Assembly: GCA_965220505.1 (NCBI GenBank)
Contig: CBDCQE010000001.1
Location: forward strand, 1,798,001 to 1,862,000
Direction of reading: 5' to 3'
Length of the DNA: 64,000 bases
Source of the DNA: Bin87 sp965220505
GTDB lineage: Bacteria > Chloroflexota > Dehalococcoidia > Lucifugimonadales > UBA3495
Every line of letters starts with the position of its first letter. The stretch's first letter is position 1. Made by a program: the position numbers and the translations under genes. Under the pieces are notes generated by a model, which worked only from the letters and a program-made list of their open reading frames with translations, ran no database searches and was not told the origin of the DNA. Positions 25,383 to 33,227 of the stretch are shown piece by piece.

Positions 25383-26357
25383 CTACGCAACATCGGCAGC
25401 GAGCCGGATAATCCGATCAAGTTCTTCAACGGAAGAGGAATAAACGTTTCGATGCGCGCTTTCAAAAACCCTCAAATTCAGGCTATCCACCTGTTTGTCG
25501 CCCATATCTCCCGAGCCGGAGATTGATCCAGCCTCCAGCCGCGCGTCTCCGCATAACCCCATCAAGTGCAGTTTGGCCGAAAGTGGCATAAAGAACCACA
25601 TCCAGTTTTCTCGATGGGGCTCCGGCCCCAAGAGGAAAGTCGTTGATGGTATATCAGATGTTATGAACATGCGTCCGTTTGGGGGTTCGTCAAACCTCCA
25701 GCTACCTTGCTCGTACCATTCGTAGTATCGCTCGCCTTCCTCGCCGCGCAAAAATGGGTCAAGGAGAACAGCGACCCGCTTTCGGAAATTGTCTCTGTGA
25801 GTTATTTTGCCAACCAGCGAATGGATGAGACGAAGCTTGTGTTCTAAACCCGGTTCTTGGGCGATAGAACCTTCGAGCGCTGCCGTTTCTTGCCTATCGT
25901 ACAAGAGCAGAGATTCACTCAAAAAGGCACGCATTCGCTCACGCAAGCCTTGGCTGCGCAATGCAGAATCCACTATCAAGCGCGCAAGCCACTGGCGTAA
26001 CCGAGCAGAACCTATTCGGTCGTCAATATATACGTTCAATTCGCCAACATAGCACTGCCTCAAGTTGCTAAGCATTTCGGACCAAACAGTCTCACGTTCT
26101 GTGAGAATTTTGTCGTTCCCCGCCGAGTAGGCATCTCTCGATACCTCGACATCATGTATCGAGCGGATTTCGATGCCTTTCATTGGGCGATGTTTGTCAA
26201 ACATATATATTTGGTCAGCATTGTTTGCATGGCTGAACCCACGCAAGTACATCTGAGGGACGAAGTGTTTCCTAGTCTTGTCTAACTCATACATCAGGCG
26301 AGCCTCGTTTTTGAGCGGCATAGTGTTGCCGCCTAATTTAGCACCGAACAACACCAT
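25383..26357 (-). CDS. DUF4238 protein
   Basis: A protein of about 324 residues. Its N-terminal signature TRKHFVPQMYLRGFS plus IYMFDKHRP is characteristic of DUF4238. The middle is helical (RLRQWLARLIVDSALRSQ) and a C-terminal FITSDIPSTTFLLGP, FFMPLSAKLHLMG block is conserved. Base usage is visibly lower in GC than in the neighbours, suggesting transfer. DUF4238 proteins are of unknown function and often lie in variable regions. Starts at 26357 and 26321 are both possible. It lies head to head with a transposase remnant. Confidence 0.75.
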   Translation of the reverse strand: MVLFGAKLGGNTMPLKNEARLMYELDKTRKHFVPQMYLRGFSHANNADQIYMFDKHRPMKGIEIRSIHDVEVSRDAYSAGNDKILTERETVWSEMLSNLRQCYVGELNVYIDDRIGSARLRQWLARLIVDSALRSQGLRERMRAFLSESLLLYDRQETAALEGSIAQEPGLEHKLRLIHSLVGKITHRDNFRKRVAVLLDPFLRGEEGERYYEWYEQGSWRFDEPPNGRMFITSDIPSTTFLLGPEPHRENWMWFFMPLSAKLHLMGLCGDARLEAGSISGSGDMGDKQVDSLNLRVFESAHRNVYSSSVEELDRIIRLAADVA

Positions 26358-26378
26358 TGTCTCACATCGGGGTCGACC

Positions 26379-26789
26379 GATGAAGAATGGTTCATAGCTC
26401 GGCGCTGGCCGGACGGGATCGAGTGTCCCCACTGTGCCAGCGCCGATATTTCTGTCCGCGAGAACCGCAGGCCCATGCCGTTTCACTGCCGGGCCTGCCG
26501 CCAGTATTTCAGCGTCCACACCGGCACCCTGCTCGACGCCAGCAAGTTGCCCCTGTCAAAGTGGGCGTTGGCCTTCTACCTGATGAGCGTCAATCGCAAG
26601 GGTGTCAGCAGCGTCCAGTTGAGCAAAGCCCTGGGTGTCACCCAAAAGACGGCATGGCACCTGGAGCACCGGATCCGCGAGGCGTGGGCCATTCAGAGCG
26701 GCAAGTTCGAGGGGCCGGTGGAAGTGGACGAAACTTACGTGGGCGGCATGGAGATGCTTTGTGTAGGTCCAACTGTCCCTTCCTCATGA
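26379..26789 (+). pseudogene. IS1595-family transposase remnant
   Basis: An N-terminal fragment of an IS1595/ISXO2-like transposase. A Zn-ribbon segment (WPDGIECPHC to FHCRACRQYFSVHTGTLLD, in pieces) is followed by a helical region (SKWALAFYLMSVNRKGVSSVQLSKALGVTQKTAWHLEHRIREA, in pieces) and the first catalytic Asp in VEVDETYVGG. The frame then changes into unrelated residues (MEMLCVGPTVPSS) and stops. The catalytic domain beyond this Asp and a normal start are missing. The upstream boundary is uncertain; matching sequence begins at about 26379. Confidence 0.82.
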
Positions 26790-26833
26790 CTGCCTCCGTA
26801 GGTAAGTTCGCAAGCCACCATACACCACTGCTT

Positions 26834-26980
26834 TCATGTGCAGAAAACCAGGCCGCAGAGGCTCATCGCCAGTGACACGACCAGGATCAGGCCAAAGACT
26901 TTCAGGCAGCCCACGAACTGGTATCCGTCCCGCTCTTCTTGCCGGATCTGTTCGTCCCTGCGAATATCGTCTTCGTTCAC
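26834..26980 (-). CDS. 48-residue single-TM small protein
   Basis: A small gene too short for routine gene calling. GTG 26980 overlaps the TGA stop of the lipoprotein gene as GTGA. It encodes 48 residues: a charged N-terminal part (MNEDDIRRDEQIRQEERDGY) and one hydrophobic helix (VFGLILVVSLAMSLCGLVF) ending at a Cys-Thr tail. The coupling to the lipoprotein suggests a membrane partner or assembly factor. No homologue is recognised. Confidence 0.6.
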   Translation of the reverse strand: MNEDDIRRDEQIRQEERDGYQFVGCLKVFGLILVVSLAMSLCGLVFCT

Positions 26981-28164
26981 TTCTCCCAATCCACCTTTGC
27001 AATCCAGCAAGGGTGATCCTCCGATGCGTCGATGCGGAACGCGAACTTGCTATAGCGTTCTGCGGTCACTTCGATGGTTTCTTCGTGATACCCCGCCGGC
27101 GCAGGGTAGGAATATTCCTTAGAACTCCCGTGGATATTGCCATCTTGTATATCCCACGTTATCCGCTCTTCGACTTGCACCTCCGTCGCCTCCCGGCAAT
27201 GGGTGGCCACATGCAAGACATCACCGCTCTCTGCATGGTAACCACCCGAGATCCAGCTGGCGTTCCAGTAGAACTTGTCGTACTTGCACATCGGTTCTTC
27301 ATCCGGGCAACGATGGGTTCGGGTGGGTTCAACAAACGCTACAGGCTCTCCCCATATCATCTCTTTGGGTGATCTTTGGTCCAACGGCTCAGGCGTGAAT
27401 GGCCCTCTGAGCCCAACCCAACAATTCGCAGATCCCGAAACCGGGCTTATCGTTATGGTGCGTGAAAACGCGCTGGGAGGAAACAGGAATTGGGTTTCTG
27501 AATAACCAACGTCGGCCTGCACGGTCTCAGTCTGCTCCACGGTGCGATGCGGAGGGGTCCGTTCCTGATATTCAACATCGACGATCAAAGTAGTTGCAGC
27601 CTGGCAGGCGGTTGCGACCATGAATAGGTCGCCTTGCCTGATACGTTCAACCTCAGTGATCTCCACACGGCTGTCCATCTTGAAATAGGCAGCAGGGAAG
27701 TTCTCTGAGAGCCATGTTGTGTTGCGGTGGTATTCGTGCGAACACATCACATGGCTGTCAGGGCAGGTGAATTGCACCGGAGGCCCAGCGAGAAAAAGGT
27801 CAGGGTCCGGACTATGGATTGACCAAAACGGCGCAGTCCACGAGGCGGCCCAGGGTGTAGGGGAAGGCTCAGTCGGAACCGGCGTGGATGTCGCGGCCAC
27901 TGTTAGGGCCGGCGTGGGCGACGGCGCCGCTTCCGTCATGGTGGGTTCAGGGATTGCGGTAGCCGCCTGAGCTCGGACCGCCCTGACCCCGGATGATGAT
28001 TGGAGCATTCCCACGCCGGGCGCGACCTGCTCCGCTTGTCCTGTTGGGTTGGTTTCGGCGTCCCCGCTGCCCGGCGCTGTCGCGGCTGGCCCGCATGCCA
28101 TCGCCCAGACCAATACCATCAGCACGCAAATCCATGTAACGCGCTCAACCTTCCAAATGCACAT
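26977..28164 (-). CDS. Putative lipoprotein with duplicated Cys-rich domain
   Basis: A 395-residue exported protein. The N-terminal signal ends WAMACG, a lipobox-like cleavage site with Cys24. A low-complexity Pro/Thr/Ala spacer follows (residues about 25-92). Then two homologous domains follow: CPDSHVMC...W.S...GDLFMVATAC...CWVG and CPDEEPMC...W.S...GDVLHVATHC...CWIA, sharing four cysteines each. GGGAGG sits 5 bp before ATG 28164. The domain family is not recognised; the layout suggests a surface sensor or adhesin. It is followed by a 48-residue TM protein. Confidence 0.7.
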   Translation of the reverse strand: MCIWKVERVTWICVLMVLVWAMACGPAATAPGSGDAETNPTGQAEQVAPGVGMLQSSSGVRAVRAQAATAIPEPTMTEAAPSPTPALTVAATSTPVPTEPSPTPWAASWTAPFWSIHSPDPDLFLAGPPVQFTCPDSHVMCSHEYHRNTTWLSENFPAAYFKMDSRVEITEVERIRQGDLFMVATACQAATTLIVDVEYQERTPPHRTVEQTETVQADVGYSETQFLFPPSAFSRTITISPVSGSANCWVGLRGPFTPEPLDQRSPKEMIWGEPVAFVEPTRTHRCPDEEPMCKYDKFYWNASWISGGYHAESGDVLHVATHCREATEVQVEERITWDIQDGNIHGSSKEYSYPAPAGYHEETIEVTAERYSKFAFRIDASEDHPCWIAKVDWEK

Positions 28165-28672
28165 AACATCCTCCCTGTGGATAATGAATCCTCAGAGAGG
28201 TTTTGCCGTAAGGCCGTAAGGGTGACGCTGGTAATATACCCGGCGGGTTTCAGGACCCTCTGGCTTGTCCTCTCGGCAGGACTCGCCGGAGCACCTCGCT
28301 GGCGGCAACCAGTGAGGCGCATTCAGTTCTTGGGCATGGCCGGTGGAGCGCGACTGATAGGGTTGACGTGGCCCGTGAATGCCGGCCTCACCGACCAGCC
28401 CTGCCGTATCCGCTCTTCGTGGCGGATTTCACCCTCATTCCGCACCCTGGCACCTCCCTTGCGGCCACCGGAGAGGCCACTTGCTAGGGTTGCCGGGTTC
28501 CGCTGTTGGTCCCGCAAGAGAGGCATGTTTGCCCCTCGGCGCGGTAAGATCAACAGCAGTGTGGGCAACGGAAGTCCCGTTGAACCCTCAACCCTAGCAC
28601 GGGCAGTGTGCGGGTCTGTAATTTCTTTGTCAACAATTCGCCAACACGACACAGTGTCAGCGGAGGTGCGCC
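28165..28672. other. Gene-free stretch
   Basis: About 500 bp between the lipoprotein gene and the small AT-hook-like gene. Open frames exist on both strands but show no recognisable protein pattern and lack good start signals. I see no clear promoter, terminator or RNA structure. Confidence 0.5.
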
Positions 28673-28822
28673 ATGACTAAAGCCAAGAAACAGCGCGGCC
28701 GTCCGCCCATGCAGGAACCCATTGACGCCACGCCCGAGGAACTGGCCGAGGGGTTCCTGCGGGCGTCGCCGGATTATCAGCGGGGCTATCTTAAAGACAA
28801 CAAGAAAGGAACGCCCAAGTAG
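28673..28822 (+). CDS. 49-residue basic protein with AT-hook-like motif
   Basis: A short gene with a strong GGAGGT 5 bp before ATG 28673. It encodes 49 residues: MTKAKKQRGRPPMQEPID, an acidic middle (ATPEELAEGFLRASP) and a basic end (YLKDNKKGTPK). KQRGRPP matches the AT-hook core (RGRP). A small DNA-binding or nucleoid-associated protein is possible. There is no close operon partner. Its existence rests on the ribosome-binding site and composition only. Confidence 0.55.
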   Translation: MTKAKKQRGRPPMQEPIDATPEELAEGFLRASPDYQRGYLKDNKKGTPK

Positions 28823-28867
28823 CCGCCCCGCTTCGTGTAGTTAGGGGTATAAATCCCAAATCAATCG

Positions 28868-29767
28868 TCAATTCAGCACCAGCACCGCGCCGGCCACCAC
28901 CATCCACGCCGCTATCGCCAGCAGCAACGGCACGTCCCGCAGCATCAGCAGTTCCGGCGACTCCGCGTCCCTGCTGTTGTTCAGCAGGTACAGGTAGCGG
29001 AACAGCCCGAATATCGCCAGCGGCACCGTCAGCAGCATGGTGTTGTTATCCGGCAGGTTATCGGCCTCAACCGTGTACAGCGTGTAACTCACCAGCGCCG
29101 TCGTGGCCGACAGGATCAGCAACTGGCCTCCCAGCGGCGGAGCGTAATGCGATAGGGTCGCCCGCTGCGCCTCGGGTTCATCGCCGGCCAGCCTTGCCTC
29201 CGCGTACCGCCGGCCGATCACAATGAACAGCGCGCCCGCCGCGGTGACTGCGTAGAGCCACGGCGACGGGGCCGCTCCCACCGCCACCGCTCCGGCCACC
29301 GCCCGCAGCACGTATCCGCCGGCCACGATCATTACGTCAACCAGCGCTACCCGTTTCAACCGCAACGAGTAACCCACGTTGGCAACAAGATAAATCGCGC
29401 CGATCAAGGGCAGCGCCGGCGCGGATATCCAATACAACCCCGCCATTCCGGCAACGGCCAGCGCCGCCATCGCGGCCCCGGCCAGCCAACCCGGCAGCGA
29501 CCCCGACGCGATGGGCCTCGCGCGTTTGGTGGGATGCCGTCGGTCGGATTCCCGGTCCGCCAGGTCGTTCAGGATGTATATCGCCGACGACAACGCGCAG
29601 AAGGCCGCGAACAGCGCCACCAGCCTCGGGATGTACGGAATTAGCGTCGAGAGGTCGCCGGGTTCCCAGACCAGGTCCACCGCGAACAGCAGCGGCAGAA
29701 ACACCAGCAGGTTCTTCACCCACTGCAGCGGACGGGCCGTCCGGAACAGCCCTGCCACCGGGCTCAT
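28868..29767 (-). CDS. UbiA-family prenyltransferase (decaprenyl-phosphate phosphoribosyltransferase-like)
   Basis: An integral membrane protein of about 299 residues with the UbiA signature NDLADRESDRRHPTKRARPIASG and a second Asp-rich turn (ALVDVMIVAGG). The KRARPIA version with RHP is typical of DPPR synthases, which attach phosphoribose to polyprenyl phosphate in cell-wall arabinan synthesis. Start ATG 29767 overlaps the stop of the flippase-like gene (ATGA). The context with a flippase-like protein supports lipid-linked sugar chemistry. Confidence 0.82.
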   Translation of the reverse strand: MSPVAGLFRTARPLQWVKNLLVFLPLLFAVDLVWEPGDLSTLIPYIPRLVALFAAFCALSSAIYILNDLADRESDRRHPTKRARPIASGSLPGWLAGAAMAALAVAGMAGLYWISAPALPLIGAIYLVANVGYSLRLKRVALVDVMIVAGGYVLRAVAGAVAVGAAPSPWLYAVTAAGALFIVIGRRYAEARLAGDEPEAQRATLSHYAPPLGGQLLILSATTALVSYTLYTVEADNLPDNNTMLLTVPLAIFGLFRYLYLLNNSRDAESPELLMLRDVPLLLAIAAWMVVAGAVLVLN

Positions 29768-30729
29768 GATCCCCGCGCGCCTCCCGGCTCGTTTCCCAAC
29801 GCGATGGCCTGCCGCCGCCCGCTTCGCGCCAGCCAAAGCCAGGCCAGCCCGCCGACGATAACCGCAAGCCAGAGAGTGGCTAGTCGGGTCAGAAGGGTTG
29901 CCAGCGCTGCCGTGGCCGCCGGCAGGCCAGCCTGGCCCAACAGGGCGACCATGCTGCCCTCAAATCCCACCAACCCGCCGGGCAGGGCCGTCACGGCCCC
30001 CAGCAACGCGGCCGCGGCCGAAATCGGCAACGCGATGCCAACCGCCACCTCATCACCCAGGCTCAGCACTATGACCCACAGGGCCAGACCCTCCGCCGCC
30101 CACGCCAGGAAACCCAGCGCCACCGCCGCCAGCAGCAGCCGGGGCGACATCAGGCGACGCAACCCATCCTGCGACTGGCCCAATGGCTCGCGCCACCGCC
30201 TCAGCACCGGCAGATCCAACGCCCTGGCTCCGTACCGCGACGCGGCCAGCAGCCCAACGGCCAGCCCGATCACCAGCAGTGCGCCGATTGCCACCGCCAC
30301 CGCGGGTGGGAGCAGCAGCGCTCCGGTCATCCCCAGCAGGGCAACGGATATGACGTCGGTCAGCCGCTCCATCACCACTGCCGGCGCCGATGTCGCAACC
30401 GGAACCCCGGTGCGCTGGTGGAGCCACACACTCTTCAACAACTCGCCAACCTTGCCCGGGGTGATCGACAGGGCCAGCCCCGCCACAAACACCGGCACGC
30501 TCACCGATGCCGGTACGCTGAGCCCCAGCGCCCGGAGGTACATCCACCAACGCAGGAACCGCAGCCCGTAGTTGACCACCGCCAGGCCCGCTGCCGCCGC
30601 GAACCCTGCGTACGCGGCCGGGGACTCAAACAGCGTCCGGCCCACCTGGCGAAAATCTCCGTACGCCAGCAGCCCGGCGAAGACCCCAACCGTCAGCAGG
30701 CCCACCAGCAGCCACCTGCGTGCGCTCAA
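29764..30729 (-). CDS. Flippase-like membrane protein (LPG-synthase TM/UPF0104 family)
   Basis: A 321-residue polytopic membrane protein with about eight hydrophobic helices. The conserved block LSITPGKVGELLKSVWLHQRTGVP and ERLTDVISVALLG match the lysylphosphatidylglycerol-synthase TM family (YbhN-like), thought to move lipids or lipid-linked sugars. The start is TTG 30729, overlapping the larB stop (TTGA), and its end overlaps the UbiA gene start. It sits in the middle of a four-gene operon. Confidence 0.8.
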   Translation of the reverse strand: MSARRWLLVGLLTVGVFAGLLAYGDFRQVGRTLFESPAAYAGFAAAAGLAVVNYGLRFLRWWMYLRALGLSVPASVSVPVFVAGLALSITPGKVGELLKSVWLHQRTGVPVATSAPAVVMERLTDVISVALLGMTGALLLPPAVAVAIGALLVIGLAVGLLAASRYGARALDLPVLRRWREPLGQSQDGLRRLMSPRLLLAAVALGFLAWAAEGLALWVIVLSLGDEVAVGIALPISAAAALLGAVTALPGGLVGFEGSMVALLGQAGLPAATAALATLLTRLATLWLAVIVGGLAWLWLARSGRRQAIALGNEPGGARGS

Positions 30730-31526
30730 TCCGCTTCCCCACGCGCGACTGCTGCTGCCGGGTCCACCCTCACCTCCGGCATCAGGCAGATCTGCGCCGC
30801 CAGGTAGCCCGCGCCAAACCCGTTGTCGATGTTCACCACCCCGACTCCAGGAGCGCAGGCGTTCAGCATTCCCAGCAGCGCCGCCAGACCACCGAAGCTG
30901 GCCCCGTAACCGACGCTGGTGGGCACGGCGATCACCGGCGCCGACACCAGCCCCGACACCACGCTGGCCAGCGCCGCTTCCATGCCCGCGACCACGATGA
31001 TCACCCGCGCTTCCTGCAGGCGTTCCCGCTGCACCAGCAGCCGGTGCAGCCCCGCCACACCCACGTCGTTGACCCGACCGGCTTTGCACCCCATCAGCTC
31101 CGCCGTCAGCGCTGCCTCTTCCGCCACTGGCAGGTCGGCGGTACCCCCGGTAACGATCAGCAGCCCCAATTCGGATGGCGCTTTCGGCTCACCTTCAAGA
31201 ACCGTTATGCAGCGCGCCAACTGGTGATACCGCGCCGCCGGCACTTTCGATTCCACGGCCGCATACACCTCGGGTTCGGCGCGGGTGATCAGCACCGGTT
31301 GGCCTCGTCCGCTCATCGCCGACACGATGCCGGCCACCTGCTCCCTGGTCTTGCCCTCCGCCAGCACCACCTCCGGCCAGCCCGTCCGCAGGGTGCGGTG
31401 GTGGTCCAGCCTGGCGTATCCCAGGTCCTGGTACGGCAGATCCCGCAGCGACTCCAGGGCTCGGGATACCGTCACGCTCCCGTCGCGGACGTTCTCCAGG
31501 AGGTTTCGCAGCGCCTCCGCGTCCAC
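30726..31526 (-). CDS. larB: LarB, pyridinium-3,5-biscarboxylate mononucleotide synthase
   Basis: A 266-residue protein with ESLRDLPYQDLGYARLDHHRTLRTGWPEVVLAEGKT (in pieces), LIVTGGTADLPVAEEAALTAELMG, VNDVGVAGLHRLL, VVAGMEAALASVVSGL, VPTSVGYGASFGGLAALLGMLN. LarB carboxylates and hydrolyses nicotinic-acid dinucleotide, first step of the nickel-pincer cofactor. larA, larC and larE are not in the window. GTG 31526 is the chosen start, 3 bp after the upstream gene stop. Confidence 0.9.
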   Translation of the reverse strand: MDAEALRNLLENVRDGSVTVSRALESLRDLPYQDLGYARLDHHRTLRTGWPEVVLAEGKTREQVAGIVSAMSGRGQPVLITRAEPEVYAAVESKVPAARYHQLARCITVLEGEPKAPSELGLLIVTGGTADLPVAEEAALTAELMGCKAGRVNDVGVAGLHRLLVQRERLQEARVIIVVAGMEAALASVVSGLVSAPVIAVPTSVGYGASFGGLAALLGMLNACAPGVGVVNIDNGFGAGYLAAQICLMPEVRVDPAAAVARGEAD

Positions 31527-31528
31527 CG

Positions 31529-31900
31529 CTAGCTCGCCTCCACGGGAACCGCCGCTCTCATTTTCATCAGTCGATACATCCCGCCCAGCGTGCTCATCCC
31601 GGCGACGTAGGTTGCGAAAACGGCTACCGCGATCCACGTCAGCGCCACGAACCTCCCCGGCATCGGCAGGGCCAGCGTCAATATCAACGCAATCGCCACC
31701 AGGATGATGCCGGACGCGGTGCCCACCACCACGCCGAACTTGGCTGCGGCCACCAGCGGCGTCGACCCGTCGGTGTCCACCGAGCAGATCCCGAAATAAG
31801 CCCCCAGGAACGGCCCGAAGGGAGCCAGCAGAAACTGCGCCACGGGGATTATGGTGCATACCAGCATCACGCCCAGCGCGGTCAGCAGCCCCTTAGTCAT
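31529..31900 (-). CDS. Small multi-TM membrane protein
   Basis: A 123-residue protein with three hydrophobic helices (LLTALGVMLVCTIIPVAQFLLAPFG, GTASGIILVAIALILTL, VALTWIAVAVFATYVAG, each in parts). A short loop has GAYFGIC. No family recognised. It starts at ATG 31900 with GGTGG upstream and leads the larB-flippase-UbiA operon. Confidence 0.65.
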   Translation of the reverse strand: MTKGLLTALGVMLVCTIIPVAQFLLAPFGPFLGAYFGICSVDTDGSTPLVAAAKFGVVVGTASGIILVAIALILTLALPMPGRFVALTWIAVAVFATYVAGMSTLGGMYRLMKMRAAVPVEAS

Positions 31901-32048
31901 CGCTGCCACGCCACCCGGTTCGATATTCTCGGCCCAAAAACATTGGACGCTCAGTATATCCGGTGACCCCGGCGGTTGCATCGTTGGGCGTCGCTATAAT
32001 TGTCGCCGCCATTGACAGACCACATTGGGGAAATTGGAGGCGATTGCC

Positions 32049-32477
32049 ATGAGCGATGCCGAATCACAAACCGGCCAGGACGGGCCTTTCGCGGAACTCC
32101 TGGGCATCCGTCCCGGCATATCCGACGACGGCGTGGGCACCGCGTTCATGACGGTGGCAGACAAGCACCGCCAGCGCGCCGGAGTCGTCCAGGGTGGCCT
32201 CCTGGTGACGCTGGCCGACTACGCGTTCTTCCGCGCCTGCCGGTCGGTGCTCCGCGAGGGAGAGCACGCCGTTACCATCGAACTGAAGCTGAACTTTATC
32301 GCCCCGGCCCGCGACGGTGAACTTACTGCCCGCAGCTCCATCAAGAGCCGGGGCGGGCGCATCATCGTTGGCGACATGGAAATCCACGGCGAGGACGGCC
32401 AGCTGATTGCCACCGGTCTCGGCACCTATATGACGGTTTACGACCGTCGCCAACAGCCGGAGGACCCGAATGCCTGA
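32049..32477 (+). CDS. PaaI-type hotdog thioesterase
   Basis: A 142-residue hotdog protein: FAELLGIRPGISDDGVG, HRQRAGVVQGGLLVTLADYAFF, VTIELKLNFIAPARDGEL and GGRIIVGDMEI. The usual HGG at the active site reads QGG in VVQGGLL, keeping the Gly pair but losing the His; the catalytic Asp of LADYA stays. It is probably an acyl-CoA thioesterase. ATG 32049 has GGAGG upstream. A TATAAT at 31995-32000 is the best -10 nearby. Confidence 0.82.
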   Translation: MSDAESQTGQDGPFAELLGIRPGISDDGVGTAFMTVADKHRQRAGVVQGGLLVTLADYAFFRACRSVLREGEHAVTIELKLNFIAPARDGELTARSSIKSRGGRIIVGDMEIHGEDGQLIATGLGTYMTVYDRRQQPEDPNA

Positions 32478-32482
32478 CGCGG

Positions 32483-32512
32483 TTGGCATTTGCCGCCGCC
32501 TTTGGGTATAAT
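32483..32512 (+). promoter_or_regulatory. Promoter of the rrf2 gene
   Basis: TTGGCA and TATAAT are separated by 18 bp directly upstream of the Rrf2 start; this is the clearest sigma-70-type promoter for that gene. Confidence 0.6.
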
Positions 32513-32535
32513 CGGCCCAGGAGGGAGGTGTCGTC

Positions 32536-33006
32536 TTGCGCATCCCGATGAAAGTTGACTACGGCGTGCGCGCGCTGGTGGAGCTGGCCATGCGGCATGG
32601 CGACGGGCCGGTACAGGCCGCCGCCATCGCTTACCGCCAGGGCATACCGGAACCGTACCTCGAGCGGCTGATGTCCACCCTCAACCGGAGCGGCTTCGTT
32701 CACAGCCGCCGTGGCCCGCAGGGGGGCCATATGCTTGCCAGGGACCCGCACGATGTCAACCTGTATGACATCATGCAGGAGTTGGACGGCAACGCGTCTC
32801 CCCTGGATTGCCTGACCTTGCCCACCGACTGCATGTTCGCCGACTGCTGCGCCCAGAAAGAAATTTGGCAAACCGTCGAGGAGTCCATCCAGCAGGTGCT
32901 CCAGTCGACCACGTTGGCGCACCTGGCCGACCGTCAGAGCGCGCTGATTTGCGAAGCGGACCGCGCCAAACCGGTCTCGGAACCGGAGCCCGCGGTTTCG
33001 GTTTGA
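32536..33006 (+). CDS. Rrf2-family transcription regulator (IscR/CymR-like)
   Basis: A 156-residue winged-helix protein: KVDYGVRALVELAM, IPEPYLERLMSTLNRSGFVHSRRGPQGGHML, then a Cys cluster LDCLTLPTDCMFADCC of four cysteines, in the region where IscR holds its Fe-S cluster. It is therefore likely a cluster-bound or thiol regulator. The genes downstream (MoeB/ThiF, cysteine synthase) suggest control of cysteine/sulfur metabolism, as CymR does in Firmicutes. The TTG start at 32536 is set by GGAGGT 6 bp upstream; ATG 32548 would be too far. Confidence 0.88.
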   Translation: MRIPMKVDYGVRALVELAMRHGDGPVQAAAIAYRQGIPEPYLERLMSTLNRSGFVHSRRGPQGGHMLARDPHDVNLYDIMQELDGNASPLDCLTLPTDCMFADCCAQKEIWQTVEESIQQVLQSTTLAHLADRQSALICEADRAKPVSEPEPAVSV

Positions 33007-33022
33007 CCGCTCGCTCGGTTGC

Positions 33023-33052
33023 TTGACAATTTTTTGGGCCTGACAATACACT
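33023..33052 (+). promoter_or_regulatory. Promoter of the moeB-cysteine synthase unit
   Basis: A perfect TTGACA and TACACT are separated by 18 bp in the gap after rrf2. This gives a transcript with a leader of roughly 170 nt. Confidence 0.6.
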
Positions 33053-33094
33053 TCGGTTACGATGTTACCTGCCGAAATTGCGCTGGTCGCTTGC

Positions 33095-33188
33095 GCCTGT
33101 CCCCGCACATAGGGGGCAGGCCGACTTACATCCAATTCGAGCCTGCGTCCGCCGAATTCACCGTGAAACGGTTCGGGGCGCAGGTTTT
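33095..33188 (+). promoter_or_regulatory. Structured leader with terminator-like hairpin
   Basis: Two hairpins lie in the leader before moeB. The first is GCCTGTCCCC/GGGGGCAGGC at 33095-33120. The second, 33142-33156 with 33172-33184, pairs 13 bp with two single-base bulges and is followed by TTTT at 33185-33188. It sits 40 bp before the moeB start and resembles an attenuator terminator. No known riboswitch class was recognised. Confidence 0.5.
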
Positions 33189-33227
33189 CAGTTAAATCAA
33201 TCCAACCGGCAACCGGAGGAACTCAAA

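Noticed and set aside
28000..28680. Long open frame on the plus strand in the 28.2-28.7 kb gap
   Set aside because: No start signal or domain; the first part overlaps the lipoprotein gene in antisense.
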